Source: Granulosicoccus sp964449565 | GTDB lineage: Bacteria > Pseudomonadota > Gammaproteobacteria > Granulosicoccales > Granulosicoccaceae | Assembly: GCA_964449565.1 (NCBI GenBank) | Contig: CAYUZB010000007.1 | Span: 8,768 to 72,767, forward strand | Length of the DNA stretch: 64,000 nt | Direction: 5' to 3' | Part shown: positions 1-8,886 of the stretch, piece by piece | Position numbering within the stretch: position 1 is the stretch's first letter | Layout of the letters: the number at the start of each line of letters is the position of its first letter | The notes under the pieces: model-generated | What the model saw: the letters and a program-made list of their open reading frames with translations, nothing else | What the model was told of the DNA's origin: nothing | The model's database searches: none | Translations under genes and position numbers: made by a program

Positions 1-445
1 TGTCAGTGTGTCCAGTTACGTTGATTTCAGTAACGCCTTTGAACTCGGATACTGCTTCAATCATTGACTGCATGGCAGACAGTCCAGCGGCATTCAGCTC
101 AGAGGAATTGGTATCAAACAAAGCGAGTTCGCTGAAATCGCGAGTGTCGATTTTTGCTTTGGTAGGCTCAGGAGGCTTCGGTGCTTCAACGACTTCAGCA
201 GGCGCTTCTGCTACTTCAGCTTCTGGTTCACGACCTTCGCAAGCATCACTAGAGTTATCTTCGTCAAAAAACGAGCCAGAGCGAAAGCATCCGCCCAGTC
301 CAGTTTTAAGAGCATTACCATCTGAAGTGATATAGCTACTGCCTGGGTCTTCGACTTCGCCGTCGACTGAGACTTGATGGGCGGTCGCGTTGAATGACGC
401 AAGTGTCAGGCATGCGCCGATGGATAAAGCAAGACGTGTATTCAT
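1..445 (-). CDS. OmpA-family outer membrane protein (C-terminus cut by window edge)
   Basis: The frame starts at an ATG (445) with GGAG six bases upstream and stays open to the window edge, so the C-terminal part is missing. The first ~22 residues are a signal peptide ending in Ala-Thr-Ala. A short N-terminal module carries two Cys (GGCFRSG and DACEG) and is followed by a Pro/Glu/Ala-rich linker. The OmpA/MotB peptidoglycan-binding domain then begins, and the last visible residues are the GHTD of its signature. The next gene upstream has the same layout, so the two are probably tandem duplicates. By family it should sit in the periplasm or outer membrane and bind the peptidoglycan; its own role is unknown. 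Confidence 0.85.
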   Translation of the reverse strand, partial: MNTRLALSIGACLTLASFNATAHQVSVDGEVEDPGSSYITSDGNALKTGLGGCFRSGSFFDEDNSSDACEGREPEAEVAEAPAEVVEAPKPPEPTKAKIDTRDFSELALFDTNSSELNAAGLSAMQSMIEAVSEFKGVTEINVTGHTD

Positions 446-527
446 AATATTCTCCATTGCAGAATGGGTAAGACGGATGATTGTGGTTAAACAGTAAATT
501 TAATTATTCAGTGAACTACTCGTTGAA

Positions 528-1181
528 TTACTCGGTGATACTTTTCGCTTTTACTTCAATTTCAACTCGGCGGTTCAATTGACGACCTTCGGGTGTCGAA
601 TTGGTCGCAACCGGGGTTTCTTCGCCCAGACCGGAACTAGTGATGTTCACGTTGGGGTAGGCAGCTTTAAGAAATGCCTGAACCGCCGCAGCTCGTTGCT
701 CTGACAGGCTTTGATTATAGCCAGCATCACCGGTTGAATCCGTGTGTCCGACAACCGCCATATCCGTGATTTCCTGGAATGACTCCAGTTGTACGAGTAG
801 ATCTGCCAATGCTTGTTCGCTGGCTGGGGTCAAGACAGCCGAATTGCTCTCAAACAAGGCTTCGCCACCGAGCGTGGCTGTTGTGACGATAGGCTCTTTC
901 TTTGGTGGTTCCGGTGCTGGCGCCGGGGCCGACTCGGGCTCAGGTTCAGCTTCCGCAGTGGGCTCTTCGATACCTTCACAGGCATTGACTTGATTTTCTT
1001 CGGACCAACTAGGCAGGCGCAAGCACTCACCATCACCGGTGCGGAGCGCAACGCCATCAACGACAACGTAGCCGGCACCACTTGGAATTTCTATATCGCC
1101 GTCGAGCGCAACATCGTGTGCGACGGCGGCCGTACTGCATAAAATCAAGGCTGCAGCTGCCTGTGTGATGATCTGTCTCAT
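528..1181 (-). CDS. OmpA-family protein
   Basis: This 217-residue protein has a signal peptide (about residues 1-21, ending AVA), then a short module with two Cys (GECLRLP and NACEG) that matches the N-terminal region of many gammaproteobacterial OmpA-like proteins. An Ala/Pro/Glu linker (about 72-95) leads to a complete OmpA domain with GHTDSTG and the closing NRRVEIEV motif. The start is supported by GGGAG seven bases upstream of the ATG. It lies 82 bp before a paralogue on the same strand. It is expected to be a periplasmic or outer membrane protein that binds peptidoglycan. There is no eight-strand beta-barrel of E. coli OmpA type, because the N-terminal part is too short. Confidence 0.9.
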   Translation of the reverse strand: MRQIITQAAAALILCSTAAVAHDVALDGDIEIPSGAGYVVVDGVALRTGDGECLRLPSWSEENQVNACEGIEEPTAEAEPEPESAPAPAPEPPKKEPIVTTATLGGEALFESNSAVLTPASEQALADLLVQLESFQEITDMAVVGHTDSTGDAGYNQSLSEQRAAAVQAFLKAAYPNVNITSSGLGEETPVATNSTPEGRQLNRRVEIEVKAKSITE

Positions 1182-1440
1182 TGCCTAGCTCCCACTAGTT
1201 AATAACCGGTCTTCAATCGAATTGTTGTTTCTCACCACGGTCACCCGAGCCAGAACAGCGCCGGGGCGATGGTCTTCCTTGTTGTTTTTTTGTCTTGTAT
1301 AGCGGTAAACACTCGAATTGTAAACTTATTCAAGGGATTTCATGTGTGAAAAATACAACACAAAGGAGTCAATCTTCCGCCGAAACGGATAAATAGAGTG
1401 TAGGCTATCCGTCAACGCAGACCGACAAAAGGAGTTGTCA

Positions 1441-2235
1441 ATGCGATTAAATGCAGGATTTGGCCCGTTTTTCCCGGCCTGCTGTGTTATCTGTGGCCGA
1501 ATTCCGGCCCCCGATCTGGACATGTGTCCCAGTTGCCTCGGCCACCTCACCTCACGGATTCAATTCGACGGCCGTAATATTTCGATACTGTGTCCTGGCT
1601 GTGGGGCGGACCATCCAGGAGGATGTGCGATATGCGACGATAAATTGTCACAATATGCGCGAATCATCTGTCCCTATCGATATACCTTTCCGCTGAACCG
1701 AATGATTCAGGCCTTGAAATATGGTCATGATCGGGTCATGGGCAGGGTGCTTGGCGAGCTGCTGGCCTATGGGCTGCGTCAGGAGGAGAGCAGAGAGGCG
1801 AGGGGTGGATATGCTGTCTCATCCAGCGAGGGTGCTATCACGAGCCCTGGCATCAGCCCAGACATCAGCCCAGACATCAGCCCAGACATCGTCATTCCGG
1901 TTCCCTTGCATGCCAACCGCCTGGCCCAGCGCGGGTTCAATCACGCGGCTGATATCGCCCGATTCGCGGCCAGACGTCTCAACTTGCCGTGGTCCGATGA
2001 ATTGGCAGAGCGTATTGAAGACACCGGGTCCCTGGCAGGTTTATCCCGCGCGGAGCGGGAACACAGAATTCGTGGTGCTTTTGCGGTCAGCGACAGGGTC
2101 GCCGATCAGCATATTGTAATCGTCGATGATGTACTGACAACGGGTGCAACTTCCGGTGAGCTTGCTCGCGAACTTTATGACACCGGGGCAGCGACGGTCG
2201 AGCTTTGGGTCGTGGCGCGAACGCCCATCGATTGA
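1441..2235 (+). CDS. comF: ComF-family phosphoribosyltransferase-like protein
   Basis: The N-terminus carries Cys pairs of a zinc-ribbon type (CCVICG, CPSC, CPGCG, CAIC). The C-terminus has the PRPP-binding loop IVDDVLTTGAT typical of type I phosphoribosyltransferase folds. This is the ComF/GntX architecture, a family linked to DNA uptake and utilisation whose biochemical reaction is not firmly known. The ATG at 1441 has GGAG six bases upstream; a TTG two codons earlier is less likely. About 264 residues is slightly long for the family, partly because of an inserted run of ISPD repeats near residue 140. The end overlaps the convergent GTPase gene by 61 bp. Confidence 0.88.
   Translation: MRLNAGFGPFFPACCVICGRIPAPDLDMCPSCLGHLTSRIQFDGRNISILCPGCGADHPGGCAICDDKLSQYARIICPYRYTFPLNRMIQALKYGHDRVMGRVLGELLAYGLRQEESREARGGYAVSSSEGAITSPGISPDISPDISPDIVIPVPLHANRLAQRGFNHAADIARFAARRLNLPWSDELAERIEDTGSLAGLSRAEREHRIRGAFAVSDRVADQHIVIVDDVLTTGATSGELARELYDTGAATVELWVVARTPID
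1851..1890 (+). repeat. 12-bp in-frame tandem repeat inside comF
   Basis: CATCAGCCCAGA occurs three times in a row, followed by a partial CATC. It encodes a four-residue Ile-Ser-Pro-Asp unit, so copy-number change would keep the frame. It lies between the zinc-ribbon half and the phosphoribosyltransferase half of ComF and looks like a recent slippage expansion in a linker. Confidence 0.9.
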
Positions 2236-3809
2236 GACATTTCATCGACCAGCATACGCGTGACTGCCGCTGGCAATACCGAGGCCTCATGTGTGGTGCT
2301 GGTGTTCCACAGTGCTTCGTAACTGCTGCGCAATTGTTTGTGCTCATCGCTTAACTTCGTGAGAGCGGTGGTTACTTCGGTGTCAACGCGATCGAGAGCA
2401 ATCCTGGCACCATCGTTTATTCCACGCACAACCGCCTGTGCGCGTGAAGGTTTCAACTTTTTGGCGAGAAAGGTTGGTAAAAACCAGGCAAGCCCCGCCA
2501 GCAGTGCGCTATTGATGGCAAAGCTTGTACCGAGGTAGGCGCCTGTATTGGAGCCGCCTTCGATGAAGGCGTTAACGACTCTGAAGCTGATCCAGGCAAG
2601 TGCGGCCAGTGGTAAAACTATCGCAAGAGTTGTCAGGATCTTGTAAGCGATTCTTTGCAATCGAGTACCTGGGTTGACCAGCGAACGTGCAACTGCATCA
2701 TCAATATAGTGTGGAAGTTGTTGCTTCAAGCTGCTGATCGTCGGTGTCAGATGCTTGTGAGCTGCATTGACAGGAAGACCGGATTTGTCTGCGCGTTCAT
2801 TGATGAATTGTTCGACGGTATTGTTCAATCGCGTCATCAGGGTGTCGTCAGCAATGTTTGTCGACAGCGATTTGCCGGGCTTGTCGACATAGGCATGGGC
2901 GAGTGGCTCAGCCTGCCACGTCATGGCCGTATGCAGAGAGTCCGCTTCACGTGGCCAACTGCCTTGCCACTGTTGCACCAGATTGTTGATGTCGGTGGTG
3001 GTCCCGAGCGAGTTTGCAAGCGTATCGGTCCGGCTTTTGATCAATTGCAGACGCTTTATGACGCCACGTGCTTCGAGTGCCTTGATCATGGAAGTCTCAG
3101 CCAGATCGCCCAGTGTCGATTCAAGCGATGCAAAGTCGTCGTCACTCGGTTTGTTAGCGCAATCGGTTCGGAATATGATCGGGTCATCAAGACCTGCGGC
3201 TATCAACTGTTGTTGAAAGTCGTCGTATTGAACATCGTTGCCCTTGTCCCAATGGTTCATGACAAACAGCCAGGCATGGCGACTCGCATGTTGTGTCATC
3301 AGCCGCCAACCTTGATCATCTCGATAGCGTTCCGGGCTGACGACGTAGATCACCACATCGAGGTGGGGCAGCCACAAATCGACCAGCTGACGGTGACTGG
3401 TCTCGACACTGTCAAAATCCGGCATGTCAACCCACAGCACATTTCGATAATCGTCATTCTGGTGCAGGGAGGTGCGCATGCGTGCCATCGGGAAATCGTC
3501 CGGCAGATGGTCAACCGTTACGCCCTTGTGTACGTATACGGTTATATCGCGGGAAGTGGGCCGCACGGCGCTGGTCGCTGCGACCTTGTCTCTCGCCAGA
3601 CGATTGAGCAGGGAGCTTTTGCCAACCCCGGTACCGCCAAAAAGGCCGGCAACCAAGGGACGCTCCGTGTTATCGAACAGGGCGCCTGGCGTATCGCTGT
3701 GGCGGGGATCTATTTGTTCAAGGGCTATTGATGGAAGCCAGCCTGAGGCGATGGCCTGCTCTGTCCATTGTTCCAGTGAGCTGGTCAGCACTTTTAGCAC
3801 GTCGGTCAT
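2175..3809 (-). CDS. Dynamin-like/ribosome-type GTPase with C-terminal membrane segments
   Basis: The P-loop GGTGVGKSS is at residues 58-66. A Walker B/G3-like motif reads DMPDFDS (128-134), where canonical GTPases have DxxG. A G4-like NHWD is at 185-188. Two hydrophobic segments at about 385-410 and 420-445 suggest membrane attachment, and the rest is largely helical. It resembles membrane-associated dynamin-like GTPases of unknown function. Another GTPase with the same unusual G3 (6147-7907) lies a few kb away, beyond the CobT-like gene. The start is an ATG without a clear ribosome binding site. The 3' end overlaps convergent comF. Confidence 0.75.
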   Translation of the reverse strand: MTDVLKVLTSSLEQWTEQAIASGWLPSIALEQIDPRHSDTPGALFDNTERPLVAGLFGGTGVGKSSLLNRLARDKVAATSAVRPTSRDITVYVHKGVTVDHLPDDFPMARMRTSLHQNDDYRNVLWVDMPDFDSVETSHRQLVDLWLPHLDVVIYVVSPERYRDDQGWRLMTQHASRHAWLFVMNHWDKGNDVQYDDFQQQLIAAGLDDPIIFRTDCANKPSDDDFASLESTLGDLAETSMIKALEARGVIKRLQLIKSRTDTLANSLGTTTDINNLVQQWQGSWPREADSLHTAMTWQAEPLAHAYVDKPGKSLSTNIADDTLMTRLNNTVEQFINERADKSGLPVNAAHKHLTPTISSLKQQLPHYIDDAVARSLVNPGTRLQRIAYKILTTLAIVLPLAALAWISFRVVNAFIEGGSNTGAYLGTSFAINSALLAGLAWFLPTFLAKKLKPSRAQAVVRGINDGARIALDRVDTEVTTALTKLSDEHKQLRSSYEALWNTSTTHEASVLPAAVTRMLVDEMSQSMGVRATTQSSTVAAPVS

Positions 3810-3885
3810 GTTTTTTATGCCGGATGATTAAGTGTCACGGTCAATGATTCAACAACACGGCTGAGCATACACGCATAATTCACCA

Positions 3886-5613
3886 GTGAGCGACAAAGAA
3901 CTGCAATCAGAAGGCCACAAGAGCGCTCGTTTCGCCGCGTCGACAGCGGCCTGCGCGCGAAGTCTTGCTGATGATTCGCAAATGTCACTCAGCGATGTTG
4001 CACCGGATGATGCGACCCGTCGGGCCGCCTATCGTGGACAGGCTGACTCACTCGCGCTTCGATGCGCCTATCACGACGCGGCTTTGCATGCGCACAAGCG
4101 ACCACAAAGTCATTTCGCCGGGATGCTTTTTGATCTGCTCGAGCGTGAGCGTTTCGAGTCACTCGGTGCCAATGTTTACGATGGTGTCAGGCGAAACCTT
4201 GATGCGCGAGAGCCTGGTTTGTCAGGAGTAGCAGATGAGCTGAGTCTTTTGAGCCGAAGCTGGTTTCGTGGAATTGAACGAGACATTGACCTGAGCCGTT
4301 TGTCAGGCAGTGCAGCCTTGTGCGCAGAGACGCTGCCTGCGCTTCGACAGCTTCTCGATAACCAGCAAGCCTTTGCCGAATTAAGTATCAGTCTGGTTGA
4401 ACGAATACTGTCGATGGATAAGGACATCAATGTCGAGCCGGGTGCCTCTGATGATGTGGATATGATGACCGACAGTGAGGCATCTGATGTCGAGGCAGAT
4501 CAACCGGTTGAAGAAGCCTCTCAGGTCGACGACGAAGAAGCATCGAGCACGCGGACCCGAGAGGATGAGCGCTTGCCCGATGCTGCGATGAGTGATTCGG
4601 TCGAGACTGATGAATTGCCAGATGCAGCTCAGGATGAAGCACCCGGTTCGGGTGCGGATCCCGTGCTGTTGCAATCAGGGGTGGGGTCTGTATATGAAGC
4701 TTATACAACGCGTTTTGATGAGGTGGTTAACGCTGACAGTTTGGCCAGTGAAGCAGCGCTAGATCAATGGCGAGCGGATCTTGATGAATATCTGTCACGT
4801 CAGGGTCGTCTGGTCAGACGCTTGGCCGCGCGGCTGCAACGCGTGTTGTTGGCGCAACAACGAAGGCAATGGCAGTTCGATATGCCAGAGGGTATTCTGG
4901 ATACTGCGCGCCTGTCTCGTCTGGTCACTGACCCCTTGATGCCATTGACCTTCAAGACTGACAAAGCGTCTCCATTCAAGGATACGACGGTCACCTTGTT
5001 GCTCGATAACTCGCGCTCGATGCTCGGACGCCCGATCATGATCGCCGCCGCCTGTGCGGATGTTCTTGGCCAAACACTCGAGCGGTGTGGTGTCAGTGTC
5101 GAGATCCTGGGCTTCACGACGGTTGCATTGCATGGCGGTCAATCAACAGCTGTCTGGGAAGCTGCCGGGCGACCCGTGGCCCCCGGGCGGCTCAATGACT
5201 TGCGACACATCATCTACAAAAGCGCCGATATGCCTTATCGCAATGCGCGACGTAATCTGGGTTTGATGCTCGACAAGGATGTGCTGAAACAGAATATTGA
5301 TGGCGAGTCTTTACTGTGGGCATACAAACGATTGCTGTGTCGGCCCGAGCAACGCAGAATCCTTATGGTCATCTCTGACGGCGCACCCGTGGATACCAGT
5401 ACCTTGGCGGCGAACGATGGTGATTTTCTGGCGCAACATCTTGATTCTGTCATCGCTGATATAGAGTCGGCGCGGCAGGTCGAGCTGATCGCAATTGGTA
5501 TTGGCCACGATGTCAGCCGCTTCTATCGCGAATCGATGAGTGTCTTCGATGCCAGGCAGCTCGGCTCGGCCATGCTGACGCGGCTCGAATCCTTGTTTAG
5601 CCACGTAAGGTAG
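3886..5613 (+). CDS. cobT: CobT-like VWA protein (cobaltochelatase CobT family)
   Basis: The N-terminal ~100 residues, including QADSLALRCAYHD, resemble the start of alphaproteobacterial CobT. A long acidic low-complexity stretch (about 180-260) follows. The C-terminal half is a VWA domain with the metal site DNSRS at 374-378. In the classical aerobic B12 pathway CobT works with the AAA protein CobS and with CobN to insert cobalt into hydrogenobyrinate diamide. Neither partner is visible here, so this may be a CobT-like protein with another role. The GTG start has no strong Shine-Dalgarno, but the CobT similarity upstream of the next ATG supports it. It is divergent from the GTPase gene and 48 bp before the peroxiredoxin. 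Confidence 0.8.
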   Translation: MSDKELQSEGHKSARFAASTAACARSLADDSQMSLSDVAPDDATRRAAYRGQADSLALRCAYHDAALHAHKRPQSHFAGMLFDLLERERFESLGANVYDGVRRNLDAREPGLSGVADELSLLSRSWFRGIERDIDLSRLSGSAALCAETLPALRQLLDNQQAFAELSISLVERILSMDKDINVEPGASDDVDMMTDSEASDVEADQPVEEASQVDDEEASSTRTREDERLPDAAMSDSVETDELPDAAQDEAPGSGADPVLLQSGVGSVYEAYTTRFDEVVNADSLASEAALDQWRADLDEYLSRQGRLVRRLAARLQRVLLAQQRRQWQFDMPEGILDTARLSRLVTDPLMPLTFKTDKASPFKDTTVTLLLDNSRSMLGRPIMIAAACADVLGQTLERCGVSVEILGFTTVALHGGQSTAVWEAAGRPVAPGRLNDLRHIIYKSADMPYRNARRNLGLMLDKDVLKQNIDGESLLWAYKRLLCRPEQRRILMVISDGAPVDTSTLAANDGDFLAQHLDSVIADIESARQVELIAIGIGHDVSRFYRESMSVFDARQLGSAMLTRLESLFSHVR

Positions 5614-5661
5614 AAGTCCGATACTATAGTTTTCTCATAATCAAACCCCCGAGGAACCCCT

Positions 5662-6144
5662 ATGTTGAAACAAGGCGACAAATTGCCAGACGCCACTTTG
5701 CGTCAAATGACGTCCAATGGTCCTGTTGAGGTATCAGTTAGCGAATATTGTCGTGGGCGTAAGGTTGTGATCTTTGCGCTACCTGGCGCGTTCACACCAA
5801 CGTGCTCGGAAAAGCATGTGCCGAGTTATATCAGTAACCATGATGCGTTAAAGAAAGCCGGTGTTGATGCGATTGCCTGCATTTCCACGGGCGATCAATT
5901 CGTCATGGATGCCTGGGGTAAAACACTGGGCACGGGTGACAAGGTCGATATGCTTGCTGATGGTAATCACGAATTTACTCGCGCAGCCGGTATGACTCTC
6001 GATCTTAGCGTTGCCGGACTTGGCGAACGCTCATTACGCTATGCCATGGTGGTAGACGACGGTGTGGTCAGCTGGCTTGCGGTTGATGAAGATCCTCGCT
6101 CGGCAGAAGCCAGCATTGCAGAAGCTGCTCTGGCTGCTGTTTGA
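5662..6144 (+). CDS. Prx5-type peroxiredoxin
   Basis: This 160-residue thioredoxin-fold protein has the Prx5 active-site signature PGAFTPTCSEKH, with the peroxidatic Cys at 48. It should reduce hydrogen peroxide or organic peroxides using glutathione/glutaredoxin or thioredoxin; a second Cys at 73 could help resolve the intermediate. Length and motif match the atypical bacterial Prx5 (AhpC/TSA) family closely. A GAGGAA sequence lies just upstream of the ATG. It is co-oriented with the CobT-like gene and ends two bases before the convergent second GTPase. Confidence 0.93.
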   Translation: MLKQGDKLPDATLRQMTSNGPVEVSVSEYCRGRKVVIFALPGAFTPTCSEKHVPSYISNHDALKKAGVDAIACISTGDQFVMDAWGKTLGTGDKVDMLADGNHEFTRAAGMTLDLSVAGLGERSLRYAMVVDDGVVSWLAVDEDPRSAEASIAEAALAAV

Positions 6145-6146
6145 GT

Positions 6147-7907
6147 TCAGTCGTCCATCGACTCGAGGGCTTGCAGAATAGCATCGGGTAAGTCACTGAC
6201 CAGCAAGGTACTGTTATCACGGAACTCCGTCATTGCTTGGAGTTCCGCTTTCAGTACGCCATCGAGCACACGCTTGCGGATATGTTGCTGCTGTTCCTGT
6301 TTGAGCGCTTTTTTACTCATCTCGAGATAACGACCCAGCGCACTCTCGGTCAAGAGGCTGGTCACCGACAGCATCGCGGGGGCGAGGATAAGATCACTTG
6401 GTGCAAGGCCGCCAGATTTAACGGCAAGCGCAACTCCTGCTGCATCCGCACTCACTCGGGCAGCCCGCAAAGCATTCAACAATCGTGGTTGATCCTGTAA
6501 TTGCTCGTACAATCGCTGAGCTGTTTCTTCAATGCGTGGTTCAAACTCCTCACGCGCCACGGCGGCTGTCTGCTGATAGTTTTGGTTAAGCTGTTTTGAG
6601 TCACTGCTAAAGCGTTTTGACAGCTTTAGCCACCAGTGCTGTTGAGCGCCAGGCTCCTGCTGTTGTTCCAGTAAGTAGGCGTGCAAGTTCGTGACGACCT
6701 CTTTGTACATGACGCCGAGTATCTCGGCTTCCTGGTCCAGGCCTGAATTGCCCTTGTTATCCAGTCGGGACGTGACAGCCGTTTTACCAAATCCGAACAG
6801 GGTACGTGCAGGCCAGGTGACAATACTGCGGGTGCGCGCCAGTGTGGCGGCAATGCCCGGGATTTCCAACAGAGATAAAAGTTCGCCCAATGCCCGGTTG
6901 AAGGTTTCATACTTGTCCGGATTTTCCAGATAAGCAGTGACATAGGTTTGTTCTGCTGCATCCAAGGCATCATCAATGTGTATGAGCCATGTCTGACGTG
7001 CATCAAGTTCGTGTTTAAGTGGCGTCAACCAAGCCGTGCGATTTGCATCGATGAAAGCCTGGCAAGCGCTGATCTGCAGGTCCCGGTCGATAGCCTTGGT
7101 GGCCTTCTTGATCGCGGTGTTGAGTAAGGCGAGGTTCGCCTTTGGTAATGCGCGCCACCCACCATCAACAAATGGAAAGTCGACAATTGTCGGGCAGCTT
7201 TCGTTGAAAGTCGCTTCATATCGTTCCGAGAATGCATTGATCACCGTAGCCTTGTCGCGTTCATCGAGCTTGTTGATAACAACGATCACCGGGCGGCCAA
7301 GATCTTTTATCAGTTCGAGCATGTTCCAGACGCTCTTGTCGCCATACTTGTCCTTGCTGAGCATCAAGACAAGGATGTCTGACAAAGCGATGGTTGCGAG
7401 TACTGCGCTTTGATAACCTCGCGCATCAATTGAATCAAAGTCGGGAGAGTCCCAGACGATGCCATGAGCGATCATGCGCTTGCGACCGGTCTTGACAGCA
7501 TCTAGCGAGTATTTATTCAAAGACTCGCTCGTCAAAGATTGCTGCGGCTCTCGAGTCAGTGGATTCAGTACGGTTTCTATTGCCGCGTATTCAGTTGTCG
7601 GTGCATCAGCCGCAAAACCCTGAGCATGTACAGTGAATGCCGCCAACGGGCTGATCCCCGCAAGCTCTGCATCAAGCAGAACATTGACCAGCGTGCTTTT
7701 TCCAGCCTGAGTAGGGCCGATGATGGTGACCTGCGGGCTATGTTCTGGTAAGCGTTGATTAAGCTCAAGCTTGTCCATGACCGCATCGGCGAGTCGCAAA
7801 CCATTGAAGTTGTCAGTCAGCGACGTCGAGACATCCTTGTCATGTTCAAGGATTGCTCGGTAACGTGCCAGAAGTGGTGCAACCCATTCATTCTTGCTCA
7901 AATTCAT
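6147..7907 (-). CDS. Dynamin-like GTPase, second copy with variant G3 motif
   Basis: The P-loop GPTQAGKST is at 64-72, a G3-like DSPDFDS at 153-159 and a good G4 NKLD at 212-215. The DxPDFDS motif is shared with the GTPase at 2175-3809, which suggests a common subfamily although the remaining sequences differ. The C-terminal part is helical with a moderately hydrophobic stretch near residues 485-520 and ends in charged helices. It is 22 bp downstream of ubiA on the same strand and probably cotranscribed with it. Function is unknown; membrane remodelling or envelope roles are only inferred from dynamin-like proteins. Confidence 0.75.
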   Translation of the reverse strand: MNLSKNEWVAPLLARYRAILEHDKDVSTSLTDNFNGLRLADAVMDKLELNQRLPEHSPQVTIIGPTQAGKSTLVNVLLDAELAGISPLAAFTVHAQGFAADAPTTEYAAIETVLNPLTREPQQSLTSESLNKYSLDAVKTGRKRMIAHGIVWDSPDFDSIDARGYQSAVLATIALSDILVLMLSKDKYGDKSVWNMLELIKDLGRPVIVVINKLDERDKATVINAFSERYEATFNESCPTIVDFPFVDGGWRALPKANLALLNTAIKKATKAIDRDLQISACQAFIDANRTAWLTPLKHELDARQTWLIHIDDALDAAEQTYVTAYLENPDKYETFNRALGELLSLLEIPGIAATLARTRSIVTWPARTLFGFGKTAVTSRLDNKGNSGLDQEAEILGVMYKEVVTNLHAYLLEQQQEPGAQQHWWLKLSKRFSSDSKQLNQNYQQTAAVAREEFEPRIEETAQRLYEQLQDQPRLLNALRAARVSADAAGVALAVKSGGLAPSDLILAPAMLSVTSLLTESALGRYLEMSKKALKQEQQQHIRKRVLDGVLKAELQAMTEFRDNSTLLVSDLPDAILQALESMDD

Positions 7908-7929
7908 GGGAAGTGCTTACCAAAAGTTC

Positions 7930-8811
7930 TCATGGAAAAAGCTGGTAGTCAATGACGAGTGCGATAAACACAAGCATGCCGAGGTAGTGGTTGTTCAAGA
8001 AGGCTTTGATACAAAATTCTGGTTCTCGTGTTCGCGATATCCACAACTGCCAGGCAACGAAACCCAGTGACAGGCCCAAACCCAGAAAGTAGATCCAAGC
8101 TCGCCCGGCTAGAACCCCGAGCCAGATGTGCAAGACAAGTACCAGCAGTTGTAAAACAGCCACGATCAGGAGATCGTAGCGTCCAAAGAAGATCGCCGTT
8201 GACTTGACGCCGATTTTCAGATCATCCTCTCGATCGGCCATCGCATACAGGGTGTCATAGGCGACGGCCCACAGAACGGCTGCCGTGAACAGCACCCAGG
8301 CTTCCAGCGGCATGGCGTTTTGAATCGCCGCATAAGCCATTGGCGTCGCAATCGCAAACGCTGCGCCTAAAATGATTTGCGGAAAATGTGTTACACGCTT
8401 GCAATAGGGGTAAATGCTCGCCAGCACGACGGCGACAAACGACATCATGATTGTCAGGCGATTTGTCATCAGAACCAGTAAAAAAGCCAGCCCCATCAAT
8501 AGGCCAGCGGCCCATAGTGCGTCGGCCGGGCGTAAGGCTCCGGTCGCCAGAGGACGATTCCGGGTTCGAGCGACATGACCGTCAATTTCACGATCGGCAT
8601 AATCATTGATTGCACAACCGGCAGATCGGGTAAGTACGGTGCCGAGAATAAATATCAGCAGCGTCGTGACAGGTGGAAACCCATCGGCGGCAAACCACAG
8701 CGCCAGCAATGTCGGCCATAAAAGCAGATAAATGCCGATCGGCCGATTGAGTCGGGTCAGCGCGATGAATGCGGGAAATTTGTTTTTCGTTTCGCTGTCA
8801 TACACAAGCAT
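7930..8811 (-). CDS. ubiA: 4-hydroxybenzoate polyprenyltransferase
   Basis: This integral membrane prenyltransferase joins a polyprenyl diphosphate tail to 4-hydroxybenzoate in ubiquinone synthesis. Both Asp-rich motifs are present: NDYADREIDGHVARTRNRP in the first half and YDTLYAMADREDD in the second, between several hydrophobic helices. Length (293 residues) matches the family. The ATG at 8811 with GGTGGA just upstream is preferred; a GTG three codons earlier (8820) is possible. It is divergent from gor and followed by the second GTPase on the same strand. Confidence 0.94.
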   Translation of the reverse strand: MLVYDSETKNKFPAFIALTRLNRPIGIYLLLWPTLLALWFAADGFPPVTTLLIFILGTVLTRSAGCAINDYADREIDGHVARTRNRPLATGALRPADALWAAGLLMGLAFLLVLMTNRLTIMMSFVAVVLASIYPYCKRVTHFPQIILGAAFAIATPMAYAAIQNAMPLEAWVLFTAAVLWAVAYDTLYAMADREDDLKIGVKSTAIFFGRYDLLIVAVLQLLVLVLHIWLGVLAGRAWIYFLGLGLSLGFVAWQLWISRTREPEFCIKAFLNNHYLGMLVFIALVIDYQLFP

Positions 8812-8886
8812 ATCGTCCACCAGAGTGGTGTCACAGGTTATAGTAGCCGGTTGTCACCTTACAGTTGTGTTTTCGAGGAACAATAA

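Noticed and set aside
1316..1330. TTGTAAAC half-site that resembles a biotin (BirA) operator
   Set aside because: Only one half is present, with no matching inverted half at the usual distance, and no biotin genes are nearby.
2655..3731. Long open frame of 358 codons antisense to the first GTPase
   Set aside because: It is the shadow of a well-supported gene on the other strand, and its translation has no recognisable domain.
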